Shown: positions 1 through 8,141 of the stretch, piece by piece
Numbering within the stretch: position 1 is the stretch's first letter
Layout: every line of letters starts with the position of its first letter
From: Herbaspirillum rubrisubalbicans
Lineage (GTDB): Bacteria > Pseudomonadota > Gammaproteobacteria > Burkholderiales > Burkholderiaceae_D
Assembly: GCF_003719195.1 (NCBI RefSeq)
Contig: NZ_CP024996.1
Location: 4,464,001-4,528,000, forward strand
DNA: 64,000 nt
Reading direction: 5' to 3'
The notes under the pieces: model-generated
The model's database searches: none
Told to the model about the DNA's origin: nothing
The model's input: only the letters and a program-made list of their open reading frames with translations
Position numbers and translations under genes: made by a program

Positions 1-516
1 GTGGAGATCGAACTGGATACCGGCCCAGCGCGGCGATTTCCAGGACAGGTCATTGTCGAAGCGCGAAGGCACGCCAAAGGTATTGATGATGGAACCGTAA
101 GTGGTGCGCTCGGTATAGTCGATGGCGCCGCCGATGAAGAAGGGCACGCTGTTCTGGCGCCCGATACGGAACTCGCCGGCCGCCGGGGTCTTGATGCCGA
201 CCCAGGACTGACGGTCGAACAGGCGGCTGCTGTCGGCCAAGCCACCGGTGTCACCCGAAAAACCGTTTTCCAGCGTGAAGGTGGCCGCATAGCCAGCGCC
301 CAGGTCTTCATACCCCTTCAAACCGATACGGCTGCGCAGGATGGCGCCATCGTTGAGGGCCCACAGGCTCTTGCCGCTGCTGCTGCGCATGTAGCCCAGG
401 TATTGGTCCACGGTACCGTACAGGGTAACGTTGCTGGCGCTCTGCGCCAACGCCGTGCCGGAGGCGGCCAGCAGCAGGCCCATGGCCACCGGCGTGCGTA
501 AGGATAGTTGCTTCAT
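1..516 (-). CDS. Gram-negative porin (3' part outside window)
   Basis: Encodes the first 172 residues of an outer-membrane trimeric porin of the neisserial/OmpC-like type that is abundant in Burkholderiales. A signal peptide is visible (MKQLSLRT, then a hydrophobic stretch ending ALAQ at about residue 25). It is followed by the porin opening SNVTLYGTVDQYLGY and typical strand segments (SRIGLKGYEDLG, FTLENGFSGDTG, SWVGIKTPAAGEFRIGRQ). The start is the ATG at 516. The gene lies downstream of, and on the same strand as, the shikimate/dehydroshikimate genes, across a 290-base gap that shows no gene. It could carry aromatic acids inward, but that is inference from position only. The C-terminus is beyond base 1. 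Confidence 0.93.
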   Translation of the reverse strand, partial: MKQLSLRTPVAMGLLLAASGTALAQSASNVTLYGTVDQYLGYMRSSSGKSLWALNDGAILRSRIGLKGYEDLGAGYAATFTLENGFSGDTGGLADSSRLFDRQSWVGIKTPAAGEFRIGRQNSVPFFIGGAIDYTERTTYGSIINTFGVPSRFDNDLSWKSPRWAGIQFDLH

Positions 517-806
517 GTCTCGATGATCTCTGTTGTCGTTATGCTTGTGATGAAGTGGATCAGCCTTCCTACGGGCAAGAGCCCGCCCTGCCCAGACATG
601 GCAAGGCGTGCATCATCGACGCGGGAATGGCAAGAACGGGGAACTGCGCCGGCCATCATGCCGGAGCGAAATCAGGATGGGGGATGCTGCGGTGTCATGT
701 CGTCTCCTCTGTTGTGTTGATGCGGCCCGGCACCGGGACGACATCCTCAAACCCGCTCGCAATCGTTATTGTTTTGGCGAGCCGGCGCTACTGCTGCAAA
801 CCGGCG

Positions 807-1679
807 TCAGGCTGCCACCGGTTCACGCACCCGCAATCCGCGTCGCAGCACCTGATCGGTGACCCACTTGGCCGAGCGCCTTGCCCGCTCGGCGACCACG
901 GCCGGCGACATCTGCAGGTAATCATCATTGAACACTTCAAAGCTGTAGTCGCCGCGATAACCGCTGCGATGCAGGCGCCGCACCATATCCGAGAGCTCCA
1001 GCGAATGCTCGCCCTCGCCGGGGAAGACGCGCAGGTGGCGCGCCGTCTCCAGCCGCTCCTCGGGGGTGCGGATTTCACGCCACATGAAGTCCGACAACTG
1101 CACCATCACGATGCGCTTGCCAGGAATGGCGTCCAGGTCTTCCAGCGCGCCGCGGTTGGCGAGGATATGAAAGGAATCGATCACCACGCCCAGGTTGGCA
1201 TGGTCAGCCATCTCCACCACTTCCCAGGCCTGCATGTACTGGTTGATGTGCCGCCCCCAAGACAGCGCCTCGAAGCCCACGCGGATGCCCAGCGGCACCG
1301 CCAGATTGGCCAGCTTGGACAGGTCGCGCGCGATGTGGCGCGCATCGCCGCTGGCATGTTGCGAAGTGGACGAACACACCAGCAGCAAGGGCGAACCGAC
1401 CGCCTTGCAGATCTGCAGCAGGTTCTTGGCCACGTCCACCTTGTAGTCGTGCAGCGTACCTTGCAAGCCCTCGTAGTCGCGCATGACCTGGATGCCGGTG
1501 ACCCGTACGCCACTGTCGCGCACCAGCTTGACGGCGGCGTCCAGCCCGCCCGGATGGCCTACCAGATCCTTGGACCACAGCATGATCTGCGAGAAGCCGG
1601 CCGCCTTGGAGGCCTGCAACTTGGACTCCAGCCCACCCGGCAGGGTGATGGTGTCCATGCCGAAATGATCGAGGTTCAC
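807..1679 (-). CDS. 3-dehydroshikimate dehydratase-like TIM-barrel protein
   Basis: A 290-residue sugar phosphate isomerase/epimerase (AP endonuclease 2-like) TIM barrel. Family members of this size include AsbF-type 3-dehydroshikimate dehydratases, which make protocatechuate. It matches the N-terminal half of the pseudomonad QuiC1 fusion in size and type. The GTG start at 1679 overlaps the stop of the upstream dehydrogenase gene by four bases (GTGA), so translation is probably coupled. Metal-ligand candidates are the Glu in GFEALSWG, the Asp/His in VVIDSFHIL and the Glu in YSFEVFNDD. Neighbours (an AroE paralogue, an HPPD-like VOC protein and IclR regulators) support a role in quinate/shikimate catabolism. 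Substrate is inferred; another sugar-acid isomerase remains possible. Confidence 0.78.
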   Translation of the reverse strand: MNLDHFGMDTITLPGGLESKLQASKAAGFSQIMLWSKDLVGHPGGLDAAVKLVRDSGVRVTGIQVMRDYEGLQGTLHDYKVDVAKNLLQICKAVGSPLLLVCSSTSQHASGDARHIARDLSKLANLAVPLGIRVGFEALSWGRHINQYMQAWEVVEMADHANLGVVIDSFHILANRGALEDLDAIPGKRIVMVQLSDFMWREIRTPEERLETARHLRVFPGEGEHSLELSDMVRRLHRSGYRGDYSFEVFNDDYLQMSPAVVAERARRSAKWVTDQVLRRGLRVREPVAA

Positions 1680-2521
1680 AATGCCTCCAATGTGCGGAAG
1701 TCATCCGCCGACACGCCCGGCCAGCCGAACAGCTCAAGATACAGTGGCGCCTGTTCGATCAGCATTTCCTTGCCCTTCTGGATGCGGCACCCCTGCGCCT
1801 GGGCCTGCACCAGCAACTGGCTCATCTCGATCTTCATGCCGCAATCGGCCACGATGGCCTGGCGGTTGACGCCTTCCAGCGCGAAGGGCATGGGGTCGCC
1901 CACATGCATCCCCAGCGGGGTGCAGTTGACCAACAGATCGAAACCGCTGGCGTCGGGCTGGGCAAAGCGCACCCGGGTCGCCGGGAAGGCCGCCGCCACC
2001 CGTGCCAGCAAGGCTTCGGCGCCGGCGCGATTGGTATCGAAGACACTGATCTCGGCCACGCCCTGTGCCGCCAGCGATGCCACGATGGCGCAACCGACGC
2101 CACCGGTGCCCACCACCAGGGCGCGCGTGCGGTGCCACACCAGCGGCTGCTCGCCGGCGGTACGGGCCAGCGCCCGGATGAAGCCCTCGCCATCGATCAG
2201 GTCGCCCCAGATCACTCCCTGGGCATCGCGATACACCGCATTGCAGGCGCCGGCCACGCGGGCGCGCAAGGTAGCTTGCTCGACCGCCTCCAGCGTCATG
2301 GGCTTGTGCGGGATGGAAACGAAGATGCCGCCCACGTTTTCCGTCTTCATGAACATGCGCACCGCTTCGCAATAGCGCTGCGGCTCGATCTTGAACGGGA
2401 TGACGCGTGCATCCAGGTCGTGATGCTTGAAGTAGGCATTGAAGAGGGTCGGCGCCTTCACCTGTTCCACCGGCCAGCCGATGACAGGGAAGATGCGGGT
2501 GGTACCTGTGATTTCCTTCAT
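1676..2521 (-). CDS. Shikimate/quinate dehydrogenase-like protein (AroE family)
   Basis: A 281-residue AroE-family oxidoreductase, probably catabolic, expected to oxidise shikimate or quinate to the 3-dehydro compound consumed by the next gene product. Catalytic Lys73 (SIPHK) and Asp110 (GDLIDGEG) are present, as is the nucleotide-binding loop GTGGVGCA. The two serines that bind the substrate carboxylate in housekeeping AroE (usually HSxSP) are missing; the segment reads PVEQVKAP at about residues 18-25. An open frame continues upstream to 2596, but the ATG at 2521 gives the family's normal N-terminus (KEITGTTRIFPVIG) and lies 4 bases after the preceding stop. The middle gene of a tightly packed three-gene operon. 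Confidence 0.85.
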   Translation of the reverse strand: MKEITGTTRIFPVIGWPVEQVKAPTLFNAYFKHHDLDARVIPFKIEPQRYCEAVRMFMKTENVGGIFVSIPHKPMTLEAVEQATLRARVAGACNAVYRDAQGVIWGDLIDGEGFIRALARTAGEQPLVWHRTRALVVGTGGVGCAIVASLAAQGVAEISVFDTNRAGAEALLARVAAAFPATRVRFAQPDASGFDLLVNCTPLGMHVGDPMPFALEGVNRQAIVADCGMKIEMSQLLVQAQAQGCRIQKGKEMLIEQAPLYLELFGWPGVSADDFRTLEAL

Positions 2522-2525
2522 GATC

Positions 2526-3407
2526 TCAATTCTTGTCTTTCTGGCTGCGTACCAGTTCGAAACTGACGCCGCCCTTGTAGAGCTGGGTGAGCGCACCGCG
2601 CTCGCTGATCTGGGTAGGCGCGCGGTCGACGAAGATCACGCCGCGCTCCTGCAATTGCCGCACCGCCTGCAACACGTCGGGCGTGCCCAGGCCCAGGCGC
2701 AGCCATTCTTCTTCCCAATGGATGTCTTCGGTACCCTCGGGCGGCTCCACCAACTGGATGTAGAACTGGCGGCAAGGGCTGGCCAGCAATGTGCCCTTGG
2801 GCAGGATGCCGAAGAACTGCCCTTCCGGCAGCACCGAAAAACCCATCAGGGTGGAATAGAAGTCGATCCACTCACGCGTACGATCCGGCCCCACCGCCTG
2901 CACCAGGCCGAAGAAATGCAAGCCCGAGAGCGCCGTGGTGGTGCGGCGTTCCTGGCTGGATGGCTTGAAATCGACGTCGTAGATGGAAAAGTCGCGATAG
3001 CGATCGACGAAATAGATGATCGAGTCGCCACAGCCATGCACGCCCGGAATATTCAATTCCATCGCCCCGGCCCGGGTCGGAATCGGCCAGGCCCCCAGTT
3101 CGGTCACACGGCGATAGGCTTCATTGGCATCGCGCACCCGCAGCGCGATGGCGCTCAGGTTGGTGGCCTGCACCTCATGGTCGAAGCCGGACCAAGCCGA
3201 CACGTCGGCATTGACGATCACGTTCATCCCGCCCTGGGTGTAGAGCACCACTTCGCGCGAACGGTGCCGGCCGACCTGCTCGAACCCCATGCGCTCCAGC
3301 ACGGCGCCCAGCGCCAACGGCTCGGTGGTGGCGTATTCGATGAACTCGATGCCATCGATGCCCAGCGGGTTGGTGGGGACAGGATTGTTTTCTATGGTGT
3401 TCATCAT
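2526..3407 (-). CDS. HPPD-like VOC-family protein
   Basis: A 293-residue vicinal-oxygen-chelate protein resembling 4-hydroxyphenylpyruvate dioxygenase. It is related to the C-terminal half of QuiC1, the fused dehydratase/HPPD-like protein of pseudomonads. Two VOC modules are visible: an N-terminal one (GIEFIEYATTEP ... LGAVLERMGFEQVGRHRS) and a C-terminal one starting near GLHFFGLVQAVG. The usual start could be either of two adjacent ATGs at 3407 and 3404, with GGGAT upstream. It is the first gene of the operon and ends four bases before the AroE-like gene. A genuine HPPD is normally about 350-380 residues, so a role in tyrosine breakdown is less likely than a partner role beside the dehydratase. 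Confidence 0.75.
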   Translation of the reverse strand: MMNTIENNPVPTNPLGIDGIEFIEYATTEPLALGAVLERMGFEQVGRHRSREVVLYTQGGMNVIVNADVSAWSGFDHEVQATNLSAIALRVRDANEAYRRVTELGAWPIPTRAGAMELNIPGVHGCGDSIIYFVDRYRDFSIYDVDFKPSSQERRTTTALSGLHFFGLVQAVGPDRTREWIDFYSTLMGFSVLPEGQFFGILPKGTLLASPCRQFYIQLVEPPEGTEDIHWEEEWLRLGLGTPDVLQAVRQLQERGVIFVDRAPTQISERGALTQLYKGGVSFELVRSQKDKN

Positions 3408-3481
3408 GATCCCGATGATTTGTCTCGGAGCCGAGTATAGCCAAGCCCCACCCCCACCAAAAGGCTAAAATGAAGCTAAAC

Positions 3482-3496
3482 GTGCGATAATCGCGC
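3482..3496. promoter_or_regulatory. Candidate IclR (PcaR-like) operator
   Basis: The 15-base segment GTGCGATAATCGCGC contains a perfect odd-centred palindrome (GCGAT-A-ATCGC). As I recall it, the PcaR box of Pseudomonas has the same CGATAATCG core. It lies between the divergent catabolic operon (start 3407) and the first IclR gene (start 3537), about 41 bases before the latter, which suits control of both directions. Confidence 0.5.
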
Positions 3497-3536
3497 AAGA
3501 TGTTCGGCAATCACTCATTTTTGGATATTTTTTACG

Positions 3537-4319
3537 ATGATCGACCAAAGCCCGGTAGACCTGGACATCCAGAAGCGTGACCTGATCGAAGGATTGATGA
3601 AGGGTTTCGACGTCATCACCGCCTTCAACAGCGACTCCCCCCAATTGACCGCCAGCGAGGTGGCCGAGCGCGTGGGCCTGACCCGCAGCGCGGCGCGCCG
3701 CTACCTGTTGACGCTGGTGCATACCGGCATGGCGGCCTCGGACGGCAAGAAGTTCTGGCTCATGCCGCGCCTCTTGAACCTGGGCCAGTCCTACCTGGAG
3801 TCGGCGCGCGTACCGCGTGCGGTGGTGCCCTTCCTGCAGCGGCTCACGCAGCAATTGCAGGAATCCACCAATTTCTCGCTGCTCGATGGCGATGAGATCG
3901 TCTACGTCACCCGCGTGACGGCGGCGCAACTGGTCAATGCCGGCTTCGAACCCGGCACCCGCCTGCCGGCCTACACCACCACTGCCGGTCGGGTCTTGCT
4001 GGGGATGCGGGAAGACGCCGAGATCCAGGCCTACCTGGAACGCGTGACCCTGATCCCGCACACCCACATGGCCATGACCGACAAGGCCGCGCTGTTCCAG
4101 GAAATCCTCACCATGCGCAAGCAGGGTTACGGCATCACCGAAAACCAGTTCGAGATGGGAATGCGCGGCATCGCCATCCCGGTCAAGAACCGCAGCGGCC
4201 GCGTCATCGGCGCCTTGAGCGTGACCTCCAACCTGGCCGCCTGCTCGCGCGAAGAAGCCCTGGCGCGCGGCCTGCCGGCACTGCAGACCACGGCCAATAC
4301 CTTGATGATGTGGGTATGA
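3537..4319 (+). CDS. IclR-family transcriptional regulator (PcaR-like), copy 1
   Basis: A 260-residue IclR regulator. The N-terminal winged helix-turn-helix spans about residues 15-80 (LTASEVAERVGLTRSAARRYLLTLVHTG). The C-terminal effector domain shows the family pattern (PGTRLPAYTTTAGRVLLG ... KQGYGITENQFEMGMRGIAIPV). The RRYLLTL and GxRLPAY segments resemble the PcaR/PobR/CatR branch that senses beta-ketoadipate-pathway intermediates. It is divergent from the dehydroshikimate operon with a 129-base intergenic region carrying a palindromic CGATAATCG site. A paralogue follows 16 bases downstream. The ligand (protocatechuate, quinate or beta-ketoadipate) cannot be read from the sequence. Confidence 0.9.
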   Translation: MIDQSPVDLDIQKRDLIEGLMKGFDVITAFNSDSPQLTASEVAERVGLTRSAARRYLLTLVHTGMAASDGKKFWLMPRLLNLGQSYLESARVPRAVVPFLQRLTQQLQESTNFSLLDGDEIVYVTRVTAAQLVNAGFEPGTRLPAYTTTAGRVLLGMREDAEIQAYLERVTLIPHTHMAMTDKAALFQEILTMRKQGYGITENQFEMGMRGIAIPVKNRSGRVIGALSVTSNLAACSREEALARGLPALQTTANTLMMWV

Positions 4320-4335
4320 AGAGGGAGCCTGGACG

Positions 4336-5163
4336 ATGAGCGAGATCGACCACAGCGCAGCAGCTGCAGCATCAGCCTCAGCAGAAACCGAAGACAGCAG
4401 CACCGGCGGCCTGTCGCGGCGCGACTGGATCGCCGGGCTGGAAAAGGGATTGCTGATCCTGGAAGCCTTCGACTACGACAACCAGCGCATGACCTCGGCC
4501 CAGGTAGCGGCCCGCACCGGCCTCTCGCGCACGGCGGCGCGGCGCTACCTGTTGACGCTGGAACACCTGGGCTACTTGCACAGCGAAGGCAAGACCTTCG
4601 CCCTCACGCCGCGGGTGCTGAAGGTCGGCTGGTCCTATTTCGATTCGGCGCCACTGCCGCGCATCCTGCAGCCGCACCTGCAACAGATCACCGGCCAGAC
4701 CGGTGAAGCGGTGTATGCCAGCGTGCTCGATGGCTGGGAGCTGGTCTTCATCGCCCGCAACGGCGCCACCCGCGTCATGACCACCGGCTTCGTGCTGGGC
4801 GCGAGAGTGCCGGCGCAACTGGCCTCACCGGGCATCGTCATGCTGGGCGCACTGCCCGAGCAACAGGTACGCGCCTGGCTGGCCACCTGCGCCATGACGC
4901 CCTTCACCCCGCATACCATCACCGATCCGAATCGTCTCTACGAGCTGATCGCGCAGGCGCGCCAGCAGGGGTATGCACTGGTGGAGCAGCAATTGCAGAG
5001 CGGCGTGCGCGGCATCGCGGTGCCGCTCAAGAACCGTCATGCCAAGGTGATCGGCGCGCTCAGTCTGAGCTTTCCGATGGCGGTCGAATCGCAGGAACAG
5101 ACGCTGGTCCGCGTCCTGCCGGCCTTGCAGCAGGCGGCCAATGCGCTGATCCATCAGGTGTGA
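4336..5163 (+). CDS. IclR-family transcriptional regulator (PcaR-like), copy 2
   Basis: A 275-residue paralogue of the preceding gene with the same layout: a Ser/Ala-rich N-terminal tail (residues 4-20), a winged helix-turn-helix (MTSAQVAARTGLSRTAARRYLLTLEHLGY) and an IclR effector domain (LGARVPAQLASPGIVMLG, EQQLQSGVRGIAVPLKNR). The start at 4336 follows GAGGGAG. The two regulators share an RRYLLTL helix but differ in the effector pocket: AYTTTAGRVLLG in copy 1, QLASPGIVMLG in copy 2. They may therefore read different ligands. They probably form one transcript. Confidence 0.9.
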   Translation: MSEIDHSAAAAASASAETEDSSTGGLSRRDWIAGLEKGLLILEAFDYDNQRMTSAQVAARTGLSRTAARRYLLTLEHLGYLHSEGKTFALTPRVLKVGWSYFDSAPLPRILQPHLQQITGQTGEAVYASVLDGWELVFIARNGATRVMTTGFVLGARVPAQLASPGIVMLGALPEQQVRAWLATCAMTPFTPHTITDPNRLYELIAQARQQGYALVEQQLQSGVRGIAVPLKNRHAKVIGALSLSFPMAVESQEQTLVRVLPALQQAANALIHQV

Positions 5164-5184
5164 CGGAGCAGCGCCGGTTGCGCA

Positions 5185-5838
5185 TCAGAGTTCAGTAAAC
5201 ACCGTCTCGGCCGCCAGACGCGACTTGGGCAGCTTGGCATTGAAGTCGTCGGCGCCGCTGTAACCCAGGCCCACCAGCACCACGCTGGTGTAGCCCTGTT
5301 CGCGCAGCCCCAGTTCCTCATCCAGCACCTTGGCATTGAAGCCTTCCATCGGCACCGCATCCACTTCCAGTTCGGCCGCGCCCAGCAGCAGCGTGCCCAG
5401 GGCCAGATAGACCTGCTTTTCCATCCAGTGCTGGGCATCCTTCAATTCATAGCGATGCAGGTTGCTGTAGAGCAGGCGCGAACCATGCTGACCGGCCTTG
5501 GCTTGGGCATCGCCGAAGCGGCCATCGGCTTCTTCCTTGGCCAGCACGGCCTCCAGGTGCGGCTCGCTGATGGCGGTGCGGGCGCACAGCACGATCACGT
5601 GCGAGGCATTGGTGATCTTGGACAGGTTGTAGGGATGACCGGCCTCGGCCGCCTTGCCGATGCGCGCCTTGGCAGCCTCGCTGGCGGCGATGACGAAGTG
5701 CCAGGGCTGCGAGTTCACCGAGGATGGCGCCAGGCGCAGCAGTTCGCGCAGCTCGGCGATGATGGATGCGGGGATCTTGCGGCTGGGGTCGAAGGCCTTG
5801 GTGGAGTGACGCTTGCGGGCGGCGGAGAGCAGGCTCAT
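5185..5838 (-). CDS. nfsB: Oxygen-insensitive NAD(P)H nitroreductase (NfsB type)
   Basis: A 217-residue FMN-dependent nitroreductase. It follows E. coli NfsB closely across its length: the opening ALKRHSTKAFD-like segment (here ARKRHSTKAFD), APSSVNSQPWHFVIA, EADGRFGDAQAK, HWMEKQVYLALG, DAVPMEGFNAKVLDEELGL and a C-terminal LPKSRLAAE. Length equals that of NfsB. It probably reduces nitroaromatics and quinones as a cytosolic homodimer. It is divergent from a LysR regulator; the 196-base region between them carries two dyad elements, which suggests that regulator controls it. Confidence 0.93.
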   Translation of the reverse strand: MSLLSAARKRHSTKAFDPSRKIPASIIAELRELLRLAPSSVNSQPWHFVIAASEAAKARIGKAAEAGHPYNLSKITNASHVIVLCARTAISEPHLEAVLAKEEADGRFGDAQAKAGQHGSRLLYSNLHRYELKDAQHWMEKQVYLALGTLLLGAAELEVDAVPMEGFNAKVLDEELGLREQGYTSVVLVGLGYSGADDFNAKLPKSRLAAETVFTEL

Positions 5839-5870
5839 GGTATTTCCTTCCGTTGAATGGGTCTGATGTT

Positions 5871-5895
5871 GAGTATTAAAGCGCGCTTAATGCTC
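5871..5895. promoter_or_regulatory. Inverted repeat, candidate LysR operator (nfsB side)
   Basis: GAGTATTAA and TTAATGCTC form arms of nine bases with one mismatch around the centre AGCGCGC. The element lies 33-57 bases upstream of the nfsB start and so would overlap a promoter for nfsB. Its length and AT-rich arms fit a LysR-type site; the cognate regulator is inferred from the divergent gene. Confidence 0.45.
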
Positions 5896-5972
5896 ATGAA
5901 TCTGAGAGTGCGGCTTGCGTGACATCATCGGCCAGGATGCGGTTTCAAAAAAGCGCAGCGGGGCAGAAACAT

Positions 5973-5991
5973 TTTCAAAAAATAATTGAAA
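5973..5991. promoter_or_regulatory. Inverted repeat, candidate LysR operator (regulator side)
   Basis: TTTCAA and TTGAAA form a perfect six-base dyad with seven bases between them, within an A-rich stretch about 43 bases upstream of the LysR start at 6035. It would suit autoregulation. It is short and AT-rich, so chance is possible. Confidence 0.35.
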
Positions 5992-6034
5992 GTAGAATGA
6001 GGGCTTCGATCCCACTTCTTCATTGTCTCTGCTC

Positions 6035-6940
6035 ATGATCCGCCTGGAAGACCTCACCATCTTCGTCTGCGCCGCCGACAACGGCAGCCTCTCCGCCGCT
6101 GCCCGCCAGCACGACGTCACCCCGGCGGTGGCCAGCGCCGCCATGAAGCGCCTGGAGGGCGAACTGGGCGCGCGCCTGCTGGCCCGCTCCACCCGCAGCC
6201 TGCGCCTCACGCCCGATGGCGAACGCTACCTGCAATACGCCCGCAATGTCCTGGCCGAAGTCAACGCCGGACGCGATGCGGTGGCCCATGGCCGCCGCGT
6301 GGTGGGCGGCACCCTGTCACTATCGGTGCCCTCGGATTTCGGACGCAATCTGATGTGCCAGTGGCTCGATGAATTCCAGGCCCAGCATCCGGCGGTGAAC
6401 CTGCAGGTACGCATCAGCGACCGCGTGGCCGACATGTTCCGCCAACCGGTGGAGGTGGCCATTCGCTACAGCCCGCCCGAGGATTCCAGCCTGGTGGCGC
6501 TAGCGCTGGCCCCGGACAACCGGCGCGTGCTGTGCGCTTCGCCCGACTACCTGGCGCGCCATGGCCGCCCGCGCACTCCGGCCGATCTACGCCAGCACAA
6601 TTGTCTGCGCTACCTGCTCTCGGATACGCTGCATTCGCAATGGACCTTCTTCAAGGACGGTACGCCGCTGCAGATGCAAGTCAGCGGCGACCGCGTCTGT
6701 GACGATGGCGAACTGGTACACCGCTGGGCCGTCGATGGCCGCGGCATTGCCTACAAGTCGCGCCTGGACGTGCTGGCCGACCTGCGCAACGGCAGGCTGG
6801 AAGCGCTGCTGCCGGACTATGTGGGCGAGGCCTCGCCGCTGAACCTGGTCTGCACCCACCGCATGAGTCTCTCGCCCACGGTGCGCGCCTTGCGCGAACT
6901 GCTGGGCGAACGCATCGGGCGTTATCTCACCGACCGCTGA
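6035..6940 (+). CDS. LysR-family transcriptional regulator
   Basis: A 301-residue LysR regulator with an N-terminal helix-turn-helix (FVCAADNGSLSAAARQHDVTPAVASAAMKRLEGELGARLL) and the CrgA/PA2206-type periplasmic-binding-like effector domain (GTLSLSVPSDFGRNLMCQWLDEF ... LQVRISDRVADMFRQPVEVAIRY). The ATG at 6035 is preferred; the frame extends four codons further to a TTG without a clear ribosome site. Divergent from nfsB, it probably controls that gene in response to a quinone or nitroaromatic. This role is inferred from position. Confidence 0.88.
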   Translation: MIRLEDLTIFVCAADNGSLSAAARQHDVTPAVASAAMKRLEGELGARLLARSTRSLRLTPDGERYLQYARNVLAEVNAGRDAVAHGRRVVGGTLSLSVPSDFGRNLMCQWLDEFQAQHPAVNLQVRISDRVADMFRQPVEVAIRYSPPEDSSLVALALAPDNRRVLCASPDYLARHGRPRTPADLRQHNCLRYLLSDTLHSQWTFFKDGTPLQMQVSGDRVCDDGELVHRWAVDGRGIAYKSRLDVLADLRNGRLEALLPDYVGEASPLNLVCTHRMSLSPTVRALRELLGERIGRYLTDR

Positions 6941-6956
6941 CGCGACCCTGAAGCCA

Positions 6957-7925
6957 TCAGGCCCCGCCAGCCACCCGGCGCGTGGCCAGCGCAGGCAAAG
7001 CCGGCAACACCAACCCCAGGCACAGCAGGCCCATGCCCAGCAACAGGTCGCCTGAGAGCTGCTCGCCGAAGATCAGCGACGACAGCGTCAAGCCCACCAC
7101 CGGCACGCCCAACATGCACACCGACACCGTCACCGGCGAGAGTCGCTGGGTCATCTGCAAGACGATCAGGAAAGTCAGGGCGGTCGCCAACGGACCGGTA
7201 TAGGCGATCACACCCCAGGAATGCGGATTGGCCAGGAAGGTCGGCGCGCCATCGACCACCAGGGCCAGCAAGGACAGCGGCACGGCCGCCACCAGGGTCT
7301 GCCAGGGCAACAGATCGAAGTCCAGCTTCACGCCCGGCGTCAGCTTGATCTGCAGGATGTTCATGGCCCACGACAGCGAGGCCGCGCCCAGCATCAGGTA
7401 GCCGATCATGCTATGCATGTCCGCGTGCAGCAGTGCCGGCAGCACGATCACGGCCATGCCGGCATAGCTGCAGACGGTGGCCAGCGATTGCTGGGTGCTC
7501 AACTTGTGCTTCAACACCAGCGCCGCGCCCGGCACCACCCAGATCGACGTGGCATAGGCGATCAGCGAAGCGCGGCCCGGCATGACAAAGTGCAAGGCGC
7601 CGGTCACCAGGGCCGTGAACAGACCCATCTGCAACACTCCCACCCCGGCCACCACCGGCCACTCCTGGCGGGTCGGCAGGCGCAGCTTGCCGAGGGCGGC
7701 GGCAATGACGAAACTCAGGATGGCCGCCGACAGGAAGCGGCTGGCCGCGAACCACAGCGGCGGGATGAACTGGCTGCCGAACTTCATCACCGGCCAGTTA
7801 CCGCCCCAGATGCAGATCGCCAGCACCACGGCCAGCAGGAACAGCCGGCTCATCGGCTGGCGCCGGGTAGACGCGGTGCGGGTCGCAGAGCGGTTGGCAA
7901 CGGGGGTGGCAATGACGGTGGACAT
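6957..7925 (-). CDS. EamA/DMT-family exporter
   Basis: A 322-residue inner-membrane protein with about ten hydrophobic segments and two EamA repeats (first: FLLAVVLAICIWGGNWPVMKF; second: GYLMLGAASLSWAMNILQIKL). The start at 7925 is chosen because GGAG lies 8 bases upstream and the length then suits the family; the frame stays open to 8180 without membrane character. Drug/metabolite transporters of this type export amino acids or metabolites. Substrate unknown. It stands alone, convergent with the LysR gene. Confidence 0.87.
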   Translation of the reverse strand: MSTVIATPVANRSATRTASTRRQPMSRLFLLAVVLAICIWGGNWPVMKFGSQFIPPLWFAASRFLSAAILSFVIAAALGKLRLPTRQEWPVVAGVGVLQMGLFTALVTGALHFVMPGRASLIAYATSIWVVPGAALVLKHKLSTQQSLATVCSYAGMAVIVLPALLHADMHSMIGYLMLGAASLSWAMNILQIKLTPGVKLDFDLLPWQTLVAAVPLSLLALVVDGAPTFLANPHSWGVIAYTGPLATALTFLIVLQMTQRLSPVTVSVCMLGVPVVGLTLSSLIFGEQLSGDLLLGMGLLCLGLVLPALPALATRRVAGGA

Positions 7926-8065
7926 CTCGGGCTCCAGGATGAAAACGGAGCGCCGCAACGCCGTGGCAAGGTCCATCAAAACGGTCCACCCGGCGTATGC
8001 TGCAGCGCATCCAAACGGCTCCCATGGTAGAGAAGAGGTCACCAATAGTGCTGCCGTATTGGATG

Positions 8066-8095
8066 GCAAGAAAGCCTGTTTGCAGCATTTCTTGC
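8066..8095. repeat. Inverted repeat GCAAGAAA-N14-TTTCTTGC
   Basis: Perfect eight-base arms separated by 14 bases, 141-170 bases upstream of the EamA start. It may be an operator; no regulator is adjacent, so assignment is open. Confidence 0.4.
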
Positions 8096-8141
8096 GGCCA
8101 ACTGCATGTTGGAAAGAATATTCACCTGCACAAACCCATTT

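Noticed and set aside
555..2375. Open frame of 606 codons on the plus strand
   Set aside because: It is antisense to the AroE-like and dehydratase genes, whose proteins show clear family motifs. Its translation has no domain character; long antisense frames are common in GC-rich DNA.
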